NCBI RefSeq assembly: GCF_051131135.1 | Contig: NZ_CP151274.1 | Coordinates: forward strand, 620,001-684,000 | Source: Thermogladius sp023256015 | GTDB lineage: Archaea > Thermoproteota > Thermoprotei_A > Sulfolobales > Desulfurococcaceae | DNA length: 64,000 bases | Direction: 5' to 3' | Shown: positions 6,655 through 14,096 of the stretch, piece after piece | How positions within the stretch are numbered: position 1 is the stretch's first letter | Layout of the letters: each line of letters starts with the position of its first letter | The notes under the pieces: model-generated | The model's database searches: none | What the model was told of the DNA's origin: nothing | What the model saw: only the letters and a program-made list of their open reading frames with translations | Made by a program: the position numbers and the translations under genes

Positions 6655-7099
6655 GCCAGGTCACCATATCTTGAGTTAGCTTTAGACACCCCCGTATTAT
6701 ATATTTTGCTGAATGGATGAGCGCCGCAGGAACCGGTCGTTCTACCCCTCCTCTTCAACTGCAACCACTGTACCCGGCAGTCGATCCACCGTGGAGACCT
6801 GTGGTTTTACAGGTCTGTGTCAAGTGGAACAACTGGCCAGCTCACCCACCCCTATAATTCAACTGCAGGAAGTGTCATCGTTGAAACGACCACATCTATA
6901 AGTTTGTATAAAGGTAGACAAAAGAAAATCGAGAAACGCTTATGCGGCTGAAATCGTAGCCTAGTAAGTAAATACCTGTGTGTCAAGAAGCCGGCTCTGC
7001 AGTGTCGAGCCTCGGGAGAGTCTACGCCAGAAAGTGTGGTGGAAATAGGGGGGAACCGCAGGTTCGCCCTCATTGCTTCGACTGGATCACCTGGCCAGG
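6655..7099. other. 445-bp gap with no confident gene
   Basis: No convincing coding frame is present; the short open frames have unusual composition and no recognisable domain. Visible structure: TATA-like sequences at 6692-6704 and 6905-6913 (GTATAAAGG), a perfect 8-bp hairpin AGACCTGT-GGTTTT-ACAGGTCT (6795-6816) flanked by TCCAC (6785-6789) and GTGGA-ACA (6824-6831), and smaller hairpins GGCTC/GAGCC (about 7000-7015) and GAACC/GGTTC (about 7052-7065). An unrecognised small RNA is possible. Confidence 0.4.
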
Positions 7100-10000
7100 T
7101 CAGGCTATGGTGGTGGCCTCGTATGCGGGTTTTAGCGGGCGTCGTATCAGGTTGTGCCTCTCCAGCTCGTCGACGACTCTACTGATCTCTAGGGGGGCGC
7201 TAGTGGCCCCCTTGACTATGTCGTCGATCGTCCTCTCCATCCTCCTGGTCATGTCGACGCTTACCAGGGACGGGTACTCCGATGACAGGTACTCGTAGAC
7301 CTCTACGCCCAACTTCGTCGGCACCAGCCTCTTTTTCTTCTTCGTCTCTACGACGTAGCCGTGCCGCTTGATACTCTCGATTGTCTTCGCGTAGGTGCTG
7401 GGCCTCCCAATGCCGGTCTTCTTCATCAAGGAGACGACGTCGCCCTCGCTATACAGCGCTACTCGGCTCCCCCTAACAACGCTCTTCGACGCTACCCCTA
7501 CGGTGGCCACGTCGACACCGACCTTTACCAGTCTGGGCGGCTGCACTAGGTTGAAGCCCTCCTCTACCACCTCCTCTACGAGTCTCAGCTCGGACAGGGT
7601 GAACCCGTCCACGATAACAGCGTACTCTGACACAACAGCCTTGAAGGGCTTCATCTGGCTCGCGATGAACCTCCTGAATATGAGGTCGTAGACCCTCAGG
7701 TGGAGTCTTGTGATCGGCCTCGTCAACACGACGACGCCCTCGGAGACCGACTTCTCCAACATGTCGACGTCGAGAGGCCTTGTCGGCCTTATCGCCTCGT
7801 GGGCGCCACTACTGCCCCAGCTACTCGGGTTGGCCAGGTGAGACATGTTCCTAGACTCGAGATACTTCAAGGCCAGGCCAATACCGGTCGACGACACGTG
7901 TGTCGAGTCGGTCCTGTGGTACGTGATCAAGCCCATCTCGAAGAGGTCCTGGGCAACCCTCATCGCGACACCGGCAGTGACACCGATTCTCGACACCGCG
8001 GCCAGGTAGTCGTCTGTCGTGAAAGGTGGCGGGGGGTTGAAGACCTGTATAGTGCTAGACCTCCTCACCAATGTAGCAGTTTTAGCAGAGGCTACTCTCT
8101 CAGCGACCTCCCTGTCGTCGAGACACGCGTTTACCCACAGTCCTCCCTGGAGGTCTAGTTGGAGAGATACCTTCCAGCACTTCGACTCGTTGTACTCTCT
8201 CATTCTTTGTATAATGAAGCCGAGAACGGGCGTCTGTACGCGCCCAGCCCCGAGAAACCTGGCGTTGTACTTCTCCCACAAATGAGTGCTAAGGCTGAAG
8301 CCGACGAGTCTGTCCAAGGCTCTCCTGTAAATCTCGGCCTCGACGAGCCTCTTCTCGACGCTCCTCTTGTTTTCCAGGGCTCTGAAGAACTCTCTCAGGG
8401 TGATCTCGTGCATCTCAACCCTGTACACTTTCTTCCCGAGATACCTTATAGACAGGTAAACGTCGTACGCTATCTTCTCCCCCTCCTCGTCCGGGTCGGT
8501 CGCTATGTACACCTCGTCCACCTCCCTCGCGACCTTTCTCAGCGATGCGATGGTCTCCGAGGCGTCGCTGTACACCCTGCTCCCGCACCTAGGGCAAGAG
8601 TCCCCGTAGGTGAACTGGGCCCCGCAGATTAAACACTTCTTGATCGTCTCGTAGACGGGAGATATGGCGTCCCCGTTGAAGACGATACCGTGTAGACCTC
8701 GCTCCGGGTTGGTTGTGAGGTCGTACAGGTGTCCTCTGGTAGCCATTATGACTAGGTGGGTTACACGCCCGTCTTTTATAAACGGGATCTCGTACACGGG
8801 CGTCCTGCCTACAACCCTCTTCAACGGCCTGCCGAAGAAGCTCGCTATCGTCTTCGCCTTGGTAGGTGACTCGACGACGACCAGTATACTCTTGAAGCCG
8901 AACTCCCCACCCTCACCCCTCCGCGTGGACTCGATCAACTGGAGCTCTCTCCCTAGGTCTAGCTGGTCCAGACTCTTGATCGAGAGGGCGTCGTTCGATA
9001 TGCTTTTCAGGCGCGCCTCGAGCCCCCTAACCACGTTCACCAGCTGGGCGTGCTCGAATATCACCGATAACCCGTGCGTCATGCGGCCTTTGAGCATCCT
9101 ACTAGCCCTACCCGTGGCTTGAATGTACGTCATCAGGTCTGGTATGAGTACGAGGACCCCGCTCTCGGTGTAAGTGAGAGTGAGGGAGCCTGCTTCGACC
9201 ACCCCGCTCGCGGCCACAATCTCGCGAACGACCTCTACCAGCCTTTTCTTTATCTCGACCAGCCTCAAGACCACGCTTCTCAAGTAGTCGCTCAACGAGT
9301 CGGGGTCAACTTTACCCTTGAGCACTTGGGAGACCAGCCTCAGCTCGCTCGGGGAGAGCTTCAACACGTAGGCTCTCAACTCCTGCAACACGCTTCCAGC
9401 GTCAACCCCTTTGTCCCGTGCTAGTATGGCGAGCCGGAGTAGGCCGTTCAGACTGGAGGCGTAGTCCTCTAGTTTCAACGTGAACAGTGGCGTGCCCAAG
9501 AAGACTATGTACTTGATCGCCTCCGGGGCGTCCACACCCCTAACACTGACGCCGTAGTAGTTCGCGCTACCGTAGATCAAGTCGACTTCTCCTCTCCTGA
9601 GCTTCTCGATCGACGAAGGAGAGGCCTCTTCTACCCTTAGACCAGCGGCTGCCTGCTTCAGGTCCTCAACGCACTTCTCGAAAAAGCCCCTTAACGGGTG
9701 TCTTGGGCTGACGTAGACGATACCGCCTCTACCCAGCCTGCCGACAATGTCAACTACCTCCCTGCACGACACCACGGGTTGGTAGGAGTCGGTTACGTCT
9801 CTACCGTACACAGTCACGCCCGATATGTCCACTCTCAGCAGCTCTCTCAGGATCCTGGAGTACAACCCCTTCATCCGCCCAGTCGCAGACGAGAATACGA
9901 CCTGCCTACCCCCCACCTTGCTGTAGGCTTCGTTTATTCTCTTCTCGAGCTCTACCAGCTCTCCGGCCAGCTTCATGTACTCCTCGTCGTCCCCTAGAGC

Positions 10001-10711
10001 CCTTGAGACGAGGAGCTTCCAGAGAAGGCTCATCTTAGCTTTCACTAGACCTACCACGTCCTCGTCGAAGCCGACGACCCTGAGGAGCCTCACGATGTTC
10101 TTCTGGCTTCTAAGGAGGCTGTCGACGTCGTCTACTATCACGATGTCTACACGCGAGTCGCGTAGGGCGCTCTCGTACCTGGAGAAGAAGCTGTTGGTTG
10201 CGACTAGTACGTCGAAGGAGCCGCTCGCTATGTCTCTTATTAAACTCTCGCGTGCCTTCTTCGACATCTTCGAGTCGTAGGCCACTACTCTCAACTCGGT
10301 CTTCGACTTTTCGGAGATCTCCACCAGTTTATTGTACACCTGGCCGACTAGAGCCCTCGTCGGCACCAAGAACAAGGCTTTTTTCCTGTACACTGCCGAA
10401 GAGTACACTGCGAAAACGGCGAGCAGCGTTGTTTTCCCCAGCCCTGTAGGCGCTATTATTGCCGTATTCTCTCCGCTCAGCAACCTCATCGCCCACGCTC
10501 TCTGACCACCCCACATCGGGGACCCCACTGCCTTTTCAAAGAAGCCGTTGAAGTCCTCGAGCTCGCTGTTCAAGAAGGCCTCTAGACTACCCTCTAGGCC
10601 TTCCCGCCTAGAGCACAGCTTGCAGACACCCGTGGCCTCGAGTTCCTCGGAGTAAGCGTCTCCGCCGCAAACAGGGCAAGAAGAAGAGTACACCGGGTTT
10701 AACTTCAGCAT
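7100..10711 (-). CDS. rgy: reverse gyrase
   Basis: A 1203-residue single-chain reverse gyrase, which introduces positive supercoils and marks hyperthermophiles. In order: N-terminal C4 zinc finger (CPVCGGD ... CKLC, residues 15-36); helicase-like module with Walker A APTGLGKTTLL (about residue 88), the DEAD-equivalent VIVDDVDSLL and a late helicase motif QATGRASRM; TOPRIM domain beginning ILVVVESPTKAKTIASFFG; second zinc finger (CLICGAQ ... CPRCG); metal-binding TDPDEEGE; and the type IA topoisomerase active site GLITYHRTDSTHVS. All catalytic elements appear intact. It diverges from the second alba gene; a 7-bp inverted repeat sits between their promoters. Confidence 0.98.
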   Translation of the reverse strand: MLKLNPVYSSSCPVCGGDAYSEELEATGVCKLCSRREGLEGSLEAFLNSELEDFNGFFEKAVGSPMWGGQRAWAMRLLSGENTAIIAPTGLGKTTLLAVFAVYSSAVYRKKALFLVPTRALVGQVYNKLVEISEKSKTELRVVAYDSKMSKKARESLIRDIASGSFDVLVATNSFFSRYESALRDSRVDIVIVDDVDSLLRSQKNIVRLLRVVGFDEDVVGLVKAKMSLLWKLLVSRALGDDEEYMKLAGELVELEKRINEAYSKVGGRQVVFSSATGRMKGLYSRILRELLRVDISGVTVYGRDVTDSYQPVVSCREVVDIVGRLGRGGIVYVSPRHPLRGFFEKCVEDLKQAAAGLRVEEASPSSIEKLRRGEVDLIYGSANYYGVSVRGVDAPEAIKYIVFLGTPLFTLKLEDYASSLNGLLRLAILARDKGVDAGSVLQELRAYVLKLSPSELRLVSQVLKGKVDPDSLSDYLRSVVLRLVEIKKRLVEVVREIVAASGVVEAGSLTLTYTESGVLVLIPDLMTYIQATGRASRMLKGRMTHGLSVIFEHAQLVNVVRGLEARLKSISNDALSIKSLDQLDLGRELQLIESTRRGEGGEFGFKSILVVVESPTKAKTIASFFGRPLKRVVGRTPVYEIPFIKDGRVTHLVIMATRGHLYDLTTNPERGLHGIVFNGDAISPVYETIKKCLICGAQFTYGDSCPRCGSRVYSDASETIASLRKVAREVDEVYIATDPDEEGEKIAYDVYLSIRYLGKKVYRVEMHEITLREFFRALENKRSVEKRLVEAEIYRRALDRLVGFSLSTHLWEKYNARFLGAGRVQTPVLGFIIQRMREYNESKCWKVSLQLDLQGGLWVNACLDDREVAERVASAKTATLVRRSSTIQVFNPPPPFTTDDYLAAVSRIGVTAGVAMRVAQDLFEMGLITYHRTDSTHVSSTGIGLALKYLESRNMSHLANPSSWGSSGAHEAIRPTRPLDVDMLEKSVSEGVVVLTRPITRLHLRVYDLIFRRFIASQMKPFKAVVSEYAVIVDGFTLSELRLVEEVVEEGFNLVQPPRLVKVGVDVATVGVASKSVVRGSRVALYSEGDVVSLMKKTGIGRPSTYAKTIESIKRHGYVVETKKKKRLVPTKLGVEVYEYLSSEYPSLVSVDMTRRMERTIDDIVKGATSAPLEISRVVDELERHNLIRRPLKPAYEATTIA

Positions 10712-10764
10712 TTGCTTTAATGCCCCTATGTGGTTATACCGCTAGAAGAATTCGTTTAAAGAGG

Positions 10765-10795
10765 CGTGGTGCCGTATTACTGTGGTTCCACCGCG
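10765..10795. repeat. inverted repeat between rgy and alba promoters
   Basis: Arms CGTGGTG (10765-10771) and CACCGCG (10789-10795) pair over 7 bp (one G-U if RNA) across 17 nt. It lies between the TATA-like element of rgy (CTTTAAACG on the minus strand, about 10757) and that of alba (GCTTTTATACGG, about 10808), so it could be a shared operator or a small structured RNA. Function not established. Confidence 0.3.
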
Positions 10796-10874
10796 TAGAT
10801 AGTAAAGCTTTTATACGGTTCTCTTAATGTTATAGATTTCAGCTATACACCTAAGTCAGAAAAGGGTGAAGGAA

Positions 10875-11168
10875 ATGGCAGTCCAACCACAAAGTGCCAA
10901 CACCGTGTTGGTTGGTAAGAAGCCCGTAATGAACTATGTAATAGCTGTACTAACTCTAGTACACCAGGGCATCAAAGAGATATACGTGAAAGCCCGCGGC
11001 AGAGCCATTAGCAAGGCTGTGGACACGGTCGAGATAGTGAGGAACAGGTTCCTGCCAGGCAAGGTCGACGTAGAGGAGATAAAGATCGGCAGCCAGACAG
11101 TGACAAACCCGCAGGGCAAGGAGAGCAGGGTCAGCATCATCGAGATCAAGATCAAGGTAAAAGAGTAA
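10875..11168 (+). CDS. albA: Alba DNA/RNA-binding chromatin protein
   Basis: A canonical crenarchaeal Alba of 97 residues from ATG 10875 (MAVQPQSANTVLVGKKPVMNYV). The two lysines of GKKP that contact DNA and can be acetylated are present, as are KARGRAISKAVDTVEIVRNR and the C-terminal beta hairpin. GTG 10866 would add three residues, but the sequence GGGTGA there looks like the ribosome-binding site for ATG 10875. A strong TATA-like GCTTTTATACGG lies about 60 nt upstream, which leaves a leader of about 35 nt. Alba coats DNA and RNA; here it diverges from reverse gyrase, another chromosome-topology gene. Confidence 0.95.
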   Translation: MAVQPQSANTVLVGKKPVMNYVIAVLTLVHQGIKEIYVKARGRAISKAVDTVEIVRNRFLPGKVDVEEIKIGSQTVTNPQGKESRVSIIEIKIKVKE

Positions 11169-11219
11169 AGGACCGCCTGTACGACGTAGTTAGCAAACAC
11201 TATTTTTAACGAACGCCCA

Positions 11220-11531
11220 TTAACAGGCCATCTTCGACCGCCCCCTCCTCACAGCCGAATACTTCTCGACGAGCCCCCTGAGGTAAACAAGGGGGTCTAC
11301 ACACCTGTACTCCAAGTCCCCGACTTTAACGAGCAGGCTCCTCTTAACCAGCTTCCTAACTATGCTTAAAGCGGTCTTGTTTGGTAGGCAAAACCTTTCT
11401 TTCAGTGTATCAACAGCCTCCCCTATGTTCAGCGGCTCCCTGCGGTCTAGGCAGAGGGCTACATACGACAAGAAGTCTCTTTTCTTGAGGAATTTAACTC
11501 CCTGCTCGACCATAACTACCCCACGAGTCAT
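11220..11531 (-). CDS. small protein with winged-helix-like sequence
   Basis: A 103-residue (97 from ATG 11513, MVEQGVKFLKKRD) basic protein of unknown function. The pattern of helices (FLSYVALCLDRREPLNIGE, then AVDTLKERFCLPNKTALSIVRKLVKRSLLVKVG) followed by a short strand resembles a winged helix-turn-helix, so a DNA-binding role is possible. No family could be named. It is convergent with albA, separated by 51 bp that contain a T5 run, and diverges from the gene at 11566. Confidence 0.6.
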   Translation of the reverse strand: MTRGVVMVEQGVKFLKKRDFLSYVALCLDRREPLNIGEAVDTLKERFCLPNKTALSIVRKLVKRSLLVKVGDLEYRCVDPLVYLRGLVEKYSAVRRGRSKMAC

Positions 11532-11565
11532 GGGATTAGCTGACCTGTATTAAAACAGCGGTGGT

Positions 11566-12213
11566 ATGTTGCCACGCGTGTTAGCGGGTAGCGTGGTGTT
11601 GGAGGCCTGGAGGCTAACGCTGCACGAGCTGGCGGCCCTTCTCAAGAGTTTAGACGACCAGAGTAGAGTCGGTGTCACGACCAGACCGGGCGTCATACTG
11701 GCACGCCTAGGCGAGAGGGCAGTCGACGTTGCCGTACCCCCGTTCGCTATTGTCGTAAGTGGCGTGGACCCCGCGACTCTACCGGCGATCTCGAAGGTTC
11801 CTGTAGCCTACGTCACGGCCAGGGACACGTGGCTGGACTTGAAGTGGGTTAGCGCGAGGACTCTACTAGCAGTCGCCGAGGCTCTCAAGGGGTGTGTGCT
11901 GGAGAACAACTGTGGGGTTGTCACTCTAGACGAGAACATCGAGATCCGACTGGGAGTCGTAGAAGAAGATTGCCAAGAAGTACACGCGACAGGCTTCTAC
12001 ACGGCACCATACCACTACGCCGGTGCGAAACCTGGCCGGCCCTACACGGGCGAGCCAGGGCTAGTCTCGCAACCAGGCGGGTATAGGTTGCTCGAGGTTT
12101 CAGCTGGGGGGAGGGAGGTTGTGAACCTTAAGATACCCTTGAAGTGCAGAGAGCACGCGACACTGTACTTCCTCGGCCTCGTCGACGCCATTCTATACCT
12201 GGCCGACAGGTGA
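11566..12213 (+). CDS. hypothetical protein
   Basis: A 215-residue protein I do not recognise. It looks like a globular cytoplasmic alpha/beta protein without transmembrane segments. It has five cysteines (CVLENNC about residues 110-116, EEDC about 135, KCREHA near the end) and a Gly/Pro-rich loop around GAKPGRPYTGEPG. The window of 35 bp to the divergent gene holds its promoter (TATTAAAAC). Codon use and long open frame make it a real gene. It is followed by a box C/D sRNA with its own promoter. Confidence 0.6.
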   Translation: MLPRVLAGSVVLEAWRLTLHELAALLKSLDDQSRVGVTTRPGVILARLGERAVDVAVPPFAIVVSGVDPATLPAISKVPVAYVTARDTWLDLKWVSARTLLAVAEALKGCVLENNCGVVTLDENIEIRLGVVEEDCQEVHATGFYTAPYHYAGAKPGRPYTGEPGLVSQPGGYRLLEVSAGGREVVNLKIPLKCREHATLYFLGLVDAILYLADR

Positions 12214-12249
12214 GGACGCGTTTAAAGGCCTGATTTGCAGAAGTTATAG

Positions 12250-12311
12250 CCTGGATGAAGACACTTGCCCCCAGATGACGCATGGATGACGAAATTACCG
12301 CGATCTGACGC
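12250..12311 (+). ncRNA. box C/D guide sRNA with two 16S-directed guides (candidate)
   Basis: Order: box C TGGATGA (12252-12258), guide AGACACTTGCCCC, box D' CAGA (12272-12275), box C' TGGATGA (12283-12289), guide ending ATTACCGCGAT, box D CTGA (12305-12308). Both C-type boxes deviate from the consensus in the same way. The D guide is complementary to CGCGGUAAU of the universal 16S 530 loop (E. coli about 526-534); the five-nucleotide rule would point at C528. The D' guide is complementary to GGGGCAAGU, which as I recall lies just upstream in crenarchaeal 16S. A TATA-like TTTAAAGG (12221-12228) is about 25 nt upstream. Confidence 0.68.
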
Positions 12312-12313
12312 CT

Positions 12314-12529
12314 CTAGATCACTTTCATCCTCTTCCTGGCCTTCGACTCGACTACCTCGTTATACTCCTCGATCAGCCTCTTGATGTACGGGGACAAGAC
12401 GCGCGGCTCCACCCTCTCCAACAGGCTTTTAAAGAACTTGCTGGCGCACTTGCTACTGTGGAACTCGAGTCTCAGGTCGCCGTACTGCACTACGATACCC
12501 TGCCCCTCCGGGAAGGGCCTCCCGCACAC
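12314..12529 (-). CDS. L24e/TRASH-like zinc-binding protein
   Basis: A small protein (71 residues from GTG 12529) with an L24e/TRASH-like metal-binding pattern: CGRPFPEGQGIVVQYG, then FHSSKCASKFF, followed by a helical basic tail. The first Cys of the expected CxxC (HKCVVCGRP) lies just upstream of the only canonical start codon: no ATG, GTG or TTG exists in this frame between the preceding stop (12569-12571) and GTG 12529. The real start may therefore be non-canonical, near 12541. The frame overlaps the tail of the upstream DUF2208 gene, so translation is probably coupled. Confidence 0.6.
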   Translation of the reverse strand: MCGRPFPEGQGIVVQYGDLRLEFHSSKCASKFFKSLLERVEPRVLSPYIKRLIEEYNEVVESKARKRMKVI

Positions 12530-12536
12530 AACACAC

Positions 12537-13256
12537 TTATGCTTTACACTCGTTGAAACCCACCTCGACTAGCCTCTCGTATAAAGCCGTGGGAGTCTCA
12601 GTGTAGAGCCTGATTCTAGAGGTCTTGGAGCGGGGGTCTAGTAGTTCGATGAACCTCCTCTGCTTGTTTAAAGTAAAGCAGAGGTTGTGGTCTAGAGTTA
12701 TGAAGTTCTTGTTGTTTACGACAATGCCCCTCCTATACACCGCGAAGCTGTAGGGTATGATCAAGTTTACGTAGGTCATCCTCCTCGTGACGGCCCACCT
12801 CAGCGAGTAAAGTATGGCAAAGATCAAGGTGTACATTGTAACGTAGTTCAGGAAGTTGGAGAGCAACTTACTCCCTGTCACAGTAAGGAGGTAGCCCACC
12901 AACTCTACGCCGGCTAACCCGTTGTAGAGCGAGTACAGGAAGATCGCCAGTATAGAGATCGCGATCGTCACCATGAGGAACTTGAACTGCTGTCCTAGGT
13001 CTTTGTTTAGGCCCGGGTCTGAGACCGCAACCTTCATGGCGTTAGACTCTTTGTATAAAGGGGTTCCAAGCTCGCTCGGCGGAGGCATTTTACCGGTTTT
13101 CATTGTGAACCTGTAGACGATGAACAAGACGAACATGTAGAAGACGAAGAATATCAGTAGACTGTATGCCGGTAGCAGAGTTGTCAAGAGAGCTATGACT
13201 ATTATGCTGATAGCGTTGATCAGGACGCTGACGTGCCTCTTAGGCTGGCCCATCAT
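12537..13256 (-). CDS. DUF2208-like integral membrane protein
   Basis: A membrane protein of about 239 residues from ATG 13256 (MMGQPKRHVSVL). The frame is open up to 13337, but that extension would run into the promoter and start of the C/D sRNA on the other strand, so I reject it. There are two N-terminal transmembrane segments (about SVLINAISIIVIALLTTLL and LLIFFVFYMFVLFIVY), a soluble loop, then two more (TIAISILAIFLYSLY; NYVTMYTLIFAILYSL) and a cytoplasmic C-terminal domain of about 90 residues. It resembles the crenarchaeal DUF2208 family; function unknown. Confidence 0.7.
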   Translation of the reverse strand: MMGQPKRHVSVLINAISIIVIALLTTLLPAYSLLIFFVFYMFVLFIVYRFTMKTGKMPPPSELGTPLYKESNAMKVAVSDPGLNKDLGQQFKFLMVTIAISILAIFLYSLYNGLAGVELVGYLLTVTGSKLLSNFLNYVTMYTLIFAILYSLRWAVTRRMTYVNLIIPYSFAVYRRGIVVNNKNFITLDHNLCFTLNKQRRFIELLDPRSKTSRIRLYTETPTALYERLVEVGFNECKA

Positions 13257-13317
13257 CACAGACACGCTAAGAACACTATTGGCTGGTAGATTAATAAATT
13301 TGGATAGCAATATTAGG

Positions 13318-13375
13318 TTGTGATGATGAGTCGCCACTTATCGGAGTAGTGAAGACGGCTCGTGTTTCTGACGCC
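13318..13375 (+). ncRNA. box C/D guide sRNA (candidate)
   Basis: Order: box C ATGATGA (13323-13329), 12-nt guide GTCGCCACTTAT, box D' CGGA (13342-13345), 3-nt spacer GTA, box C' GTGAAGA (13349-13355), 12-nt guide CGGCTCGTGTTT, box D CTGA (13368-13371). The 12/12 guide lengths and 3-nt D'-C' spacer are the textbook archaeal arrangement. A TATA-like ATTAATAAATT (13290-13300) lies about 25 nt upstream. It stands back to back with the DUF2208 promoter and only about 37 nt before the next C/D sRNA. Targets not identified. Confidence 0.8.
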
Positions 13376-13411
13376 CTGTAACCAATTTAAGTGGTCTACC
13401 AGTGAAACTAA

Positions 13412-13468
13412 CTTTGGTGATGATAGGGGAGCCCTGATCGGTGAGGAGGTTATCCCTGCCTGATAGGG
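13412..13468 (+). ncRNA. box C/D guide sRNA (candidate)
   Basis: Order: box C GTGATGA (13417-13423), 10-nt guide TAGGGGAGCC, box D' CTGA (13434-13437), 3-nt spacer TCG, box C' GTGAGGA (13441-13447), 12-nt guide GGTTATCCCTGC, box D CTGA (13460-13463). Both D boxes match the consensus. The D guide is complementary over nine bases to GGGAUAACC, a string I associate with the 5' domain of archaeal 16S rRNA (unchecked). A TATA-like AATTTAAG (13384-13391) is about 25 nt upstream. Its 3' end is only about 8 nt before the TTG start of the next gene. Confidence 0.85.
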
Positions 13469-13476
13469 TGTAGCGT

Positions 13477-13980
13477 TTGGGGGCGACGCTTCTAGTCAAA
13501 CTCTACGTGGACGCTGTAAGCGAGGTCGCGCTACCCAAGCTAGCCCGTGCTCTAAGAGGGATGGGTTTTAGAGTCGAAGTACTCCCACCCGTCTCTTTAA
13601 TAGCATTACTATCCGCGGAGGTAGGGTCGGTTCACGACGTGATGTACAAGGTGAAGTCCGCGGGCTCCAACGAGTACGTTAGGAGTGCGTGCCTCGAGTA
13701 CTGGGCTAGGGCGTCCAAGTGCCCGTGTACCAAACCCCTCGTTAAAGTGAAAGACTGGGTCGCGTGCTCGGACACCATAGAGGGGGTGCAGCTCTACATA
13801 AGGTGCGGCCCTAGGGGCGTCTTAATCAGGGTCGCCCTGAGAGGGTCGTTGAGAGACCTCGCGAGCCCTCCCTCCTCTGTTTTCACCGTGTGTGCTGATA
13901 GAGAAGGCTTCGACAAGCTAACAACCTCGATAGGCAAGAGCCTTGAAGCCCTATCGTCCTACGTTAGGAGCTTGGCGTGA
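13477..13980 (+). CDS. hypothetical protein
   Basis: A 167-residue protein starting at TTG 13477 (MGATLLVKLYVD), with a possible ribosome-binding GGGTG about 8 nt upstream. I do not recognise the family. It has no membrane segment; strands and helices alternate, and there is a Cys cluster (ACLEYWARASKCPC, about residues 71-84, and VACSD, about 95). The box C/D sRNA immediately upstream shares its strand and could share its promoter; no other TATA box is obvious between them. Confidence 0.6.
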   Translation: MGATLLVKLYVDAVSEVALPKLARALRGMGFRVEVLPPVSLIALLSAEVGSVHDVMYKVKSAGSNEYVRSACLEYWARASKCPCTKPLVKVKDWVACSDTIEGVQLYIRCGPRGVLIRVALRGSLRDLASPPSSVFTVCADREGFDKLTTSIGKSLEALSSYVRSLA

Positions 13981-14017
13981 GAGGTAATCTCTATTAAGGC
14001 GGAGGCGGAGACTATGA

Positions 14018-14082
14018 ACTAGTGATGAGCGCCCTATCCAACGACATGCCAGGATGAAGATTAACGAACCCTGTCTGAAAAC
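14018..14082 (+). ncRNA. box C/D guide sRNA complementary to tRNA-Arg (candidate)
   Basis: Order: box C GTGATGA (14022-14028), guide GCGCCCTATCCA, degenerate box D' ACGA (14041-14044), box C' AGGATGA (14051-14057), guide ending TTAACGAACCCTGT, box D CTGA (14075-14078). The D' guide, extended by one A, is the exact complement of 13 bases (TTGGATAGGGCGC) of the D-arm of the tRNA-Arg gene at 32782-32856. A TATA-like CTATTAAGG (13991-13999) lies about 25 nt upstream. C/D sRNAs that modify tRNAs are known in archaea. The D guide target was not identified. Confidence 0.78.
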
Positions 14083-14096
14083 GGGGGCTGAGAGTC

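Noticed and set aside
6781..6831. Possible second H/ACA sRNA around the hairpin 6795-6816
   Set aside because: The pocket-to-ACA distance is 12 nt rather than 14-16, the apical loop GGTTTT offers no kink-turn, and there is no TATA box at the right distance.
6870..6885. Minus-strand ACGATGA as a box C
   Set aside because: The following D-like boxes are only TTGA with irregular spacing, and the nearby TATA-like element would start transcription downstream of this box.
6713..7298. Short open frames (6713-6901, 6978-7298 plus; 6852-7073 minus) in or next to the 445-bp gap
   Set aside because: No recognisable domain, composition unlike neighbouring proteins, and one overlaps the reverse gyrase gene extensively.
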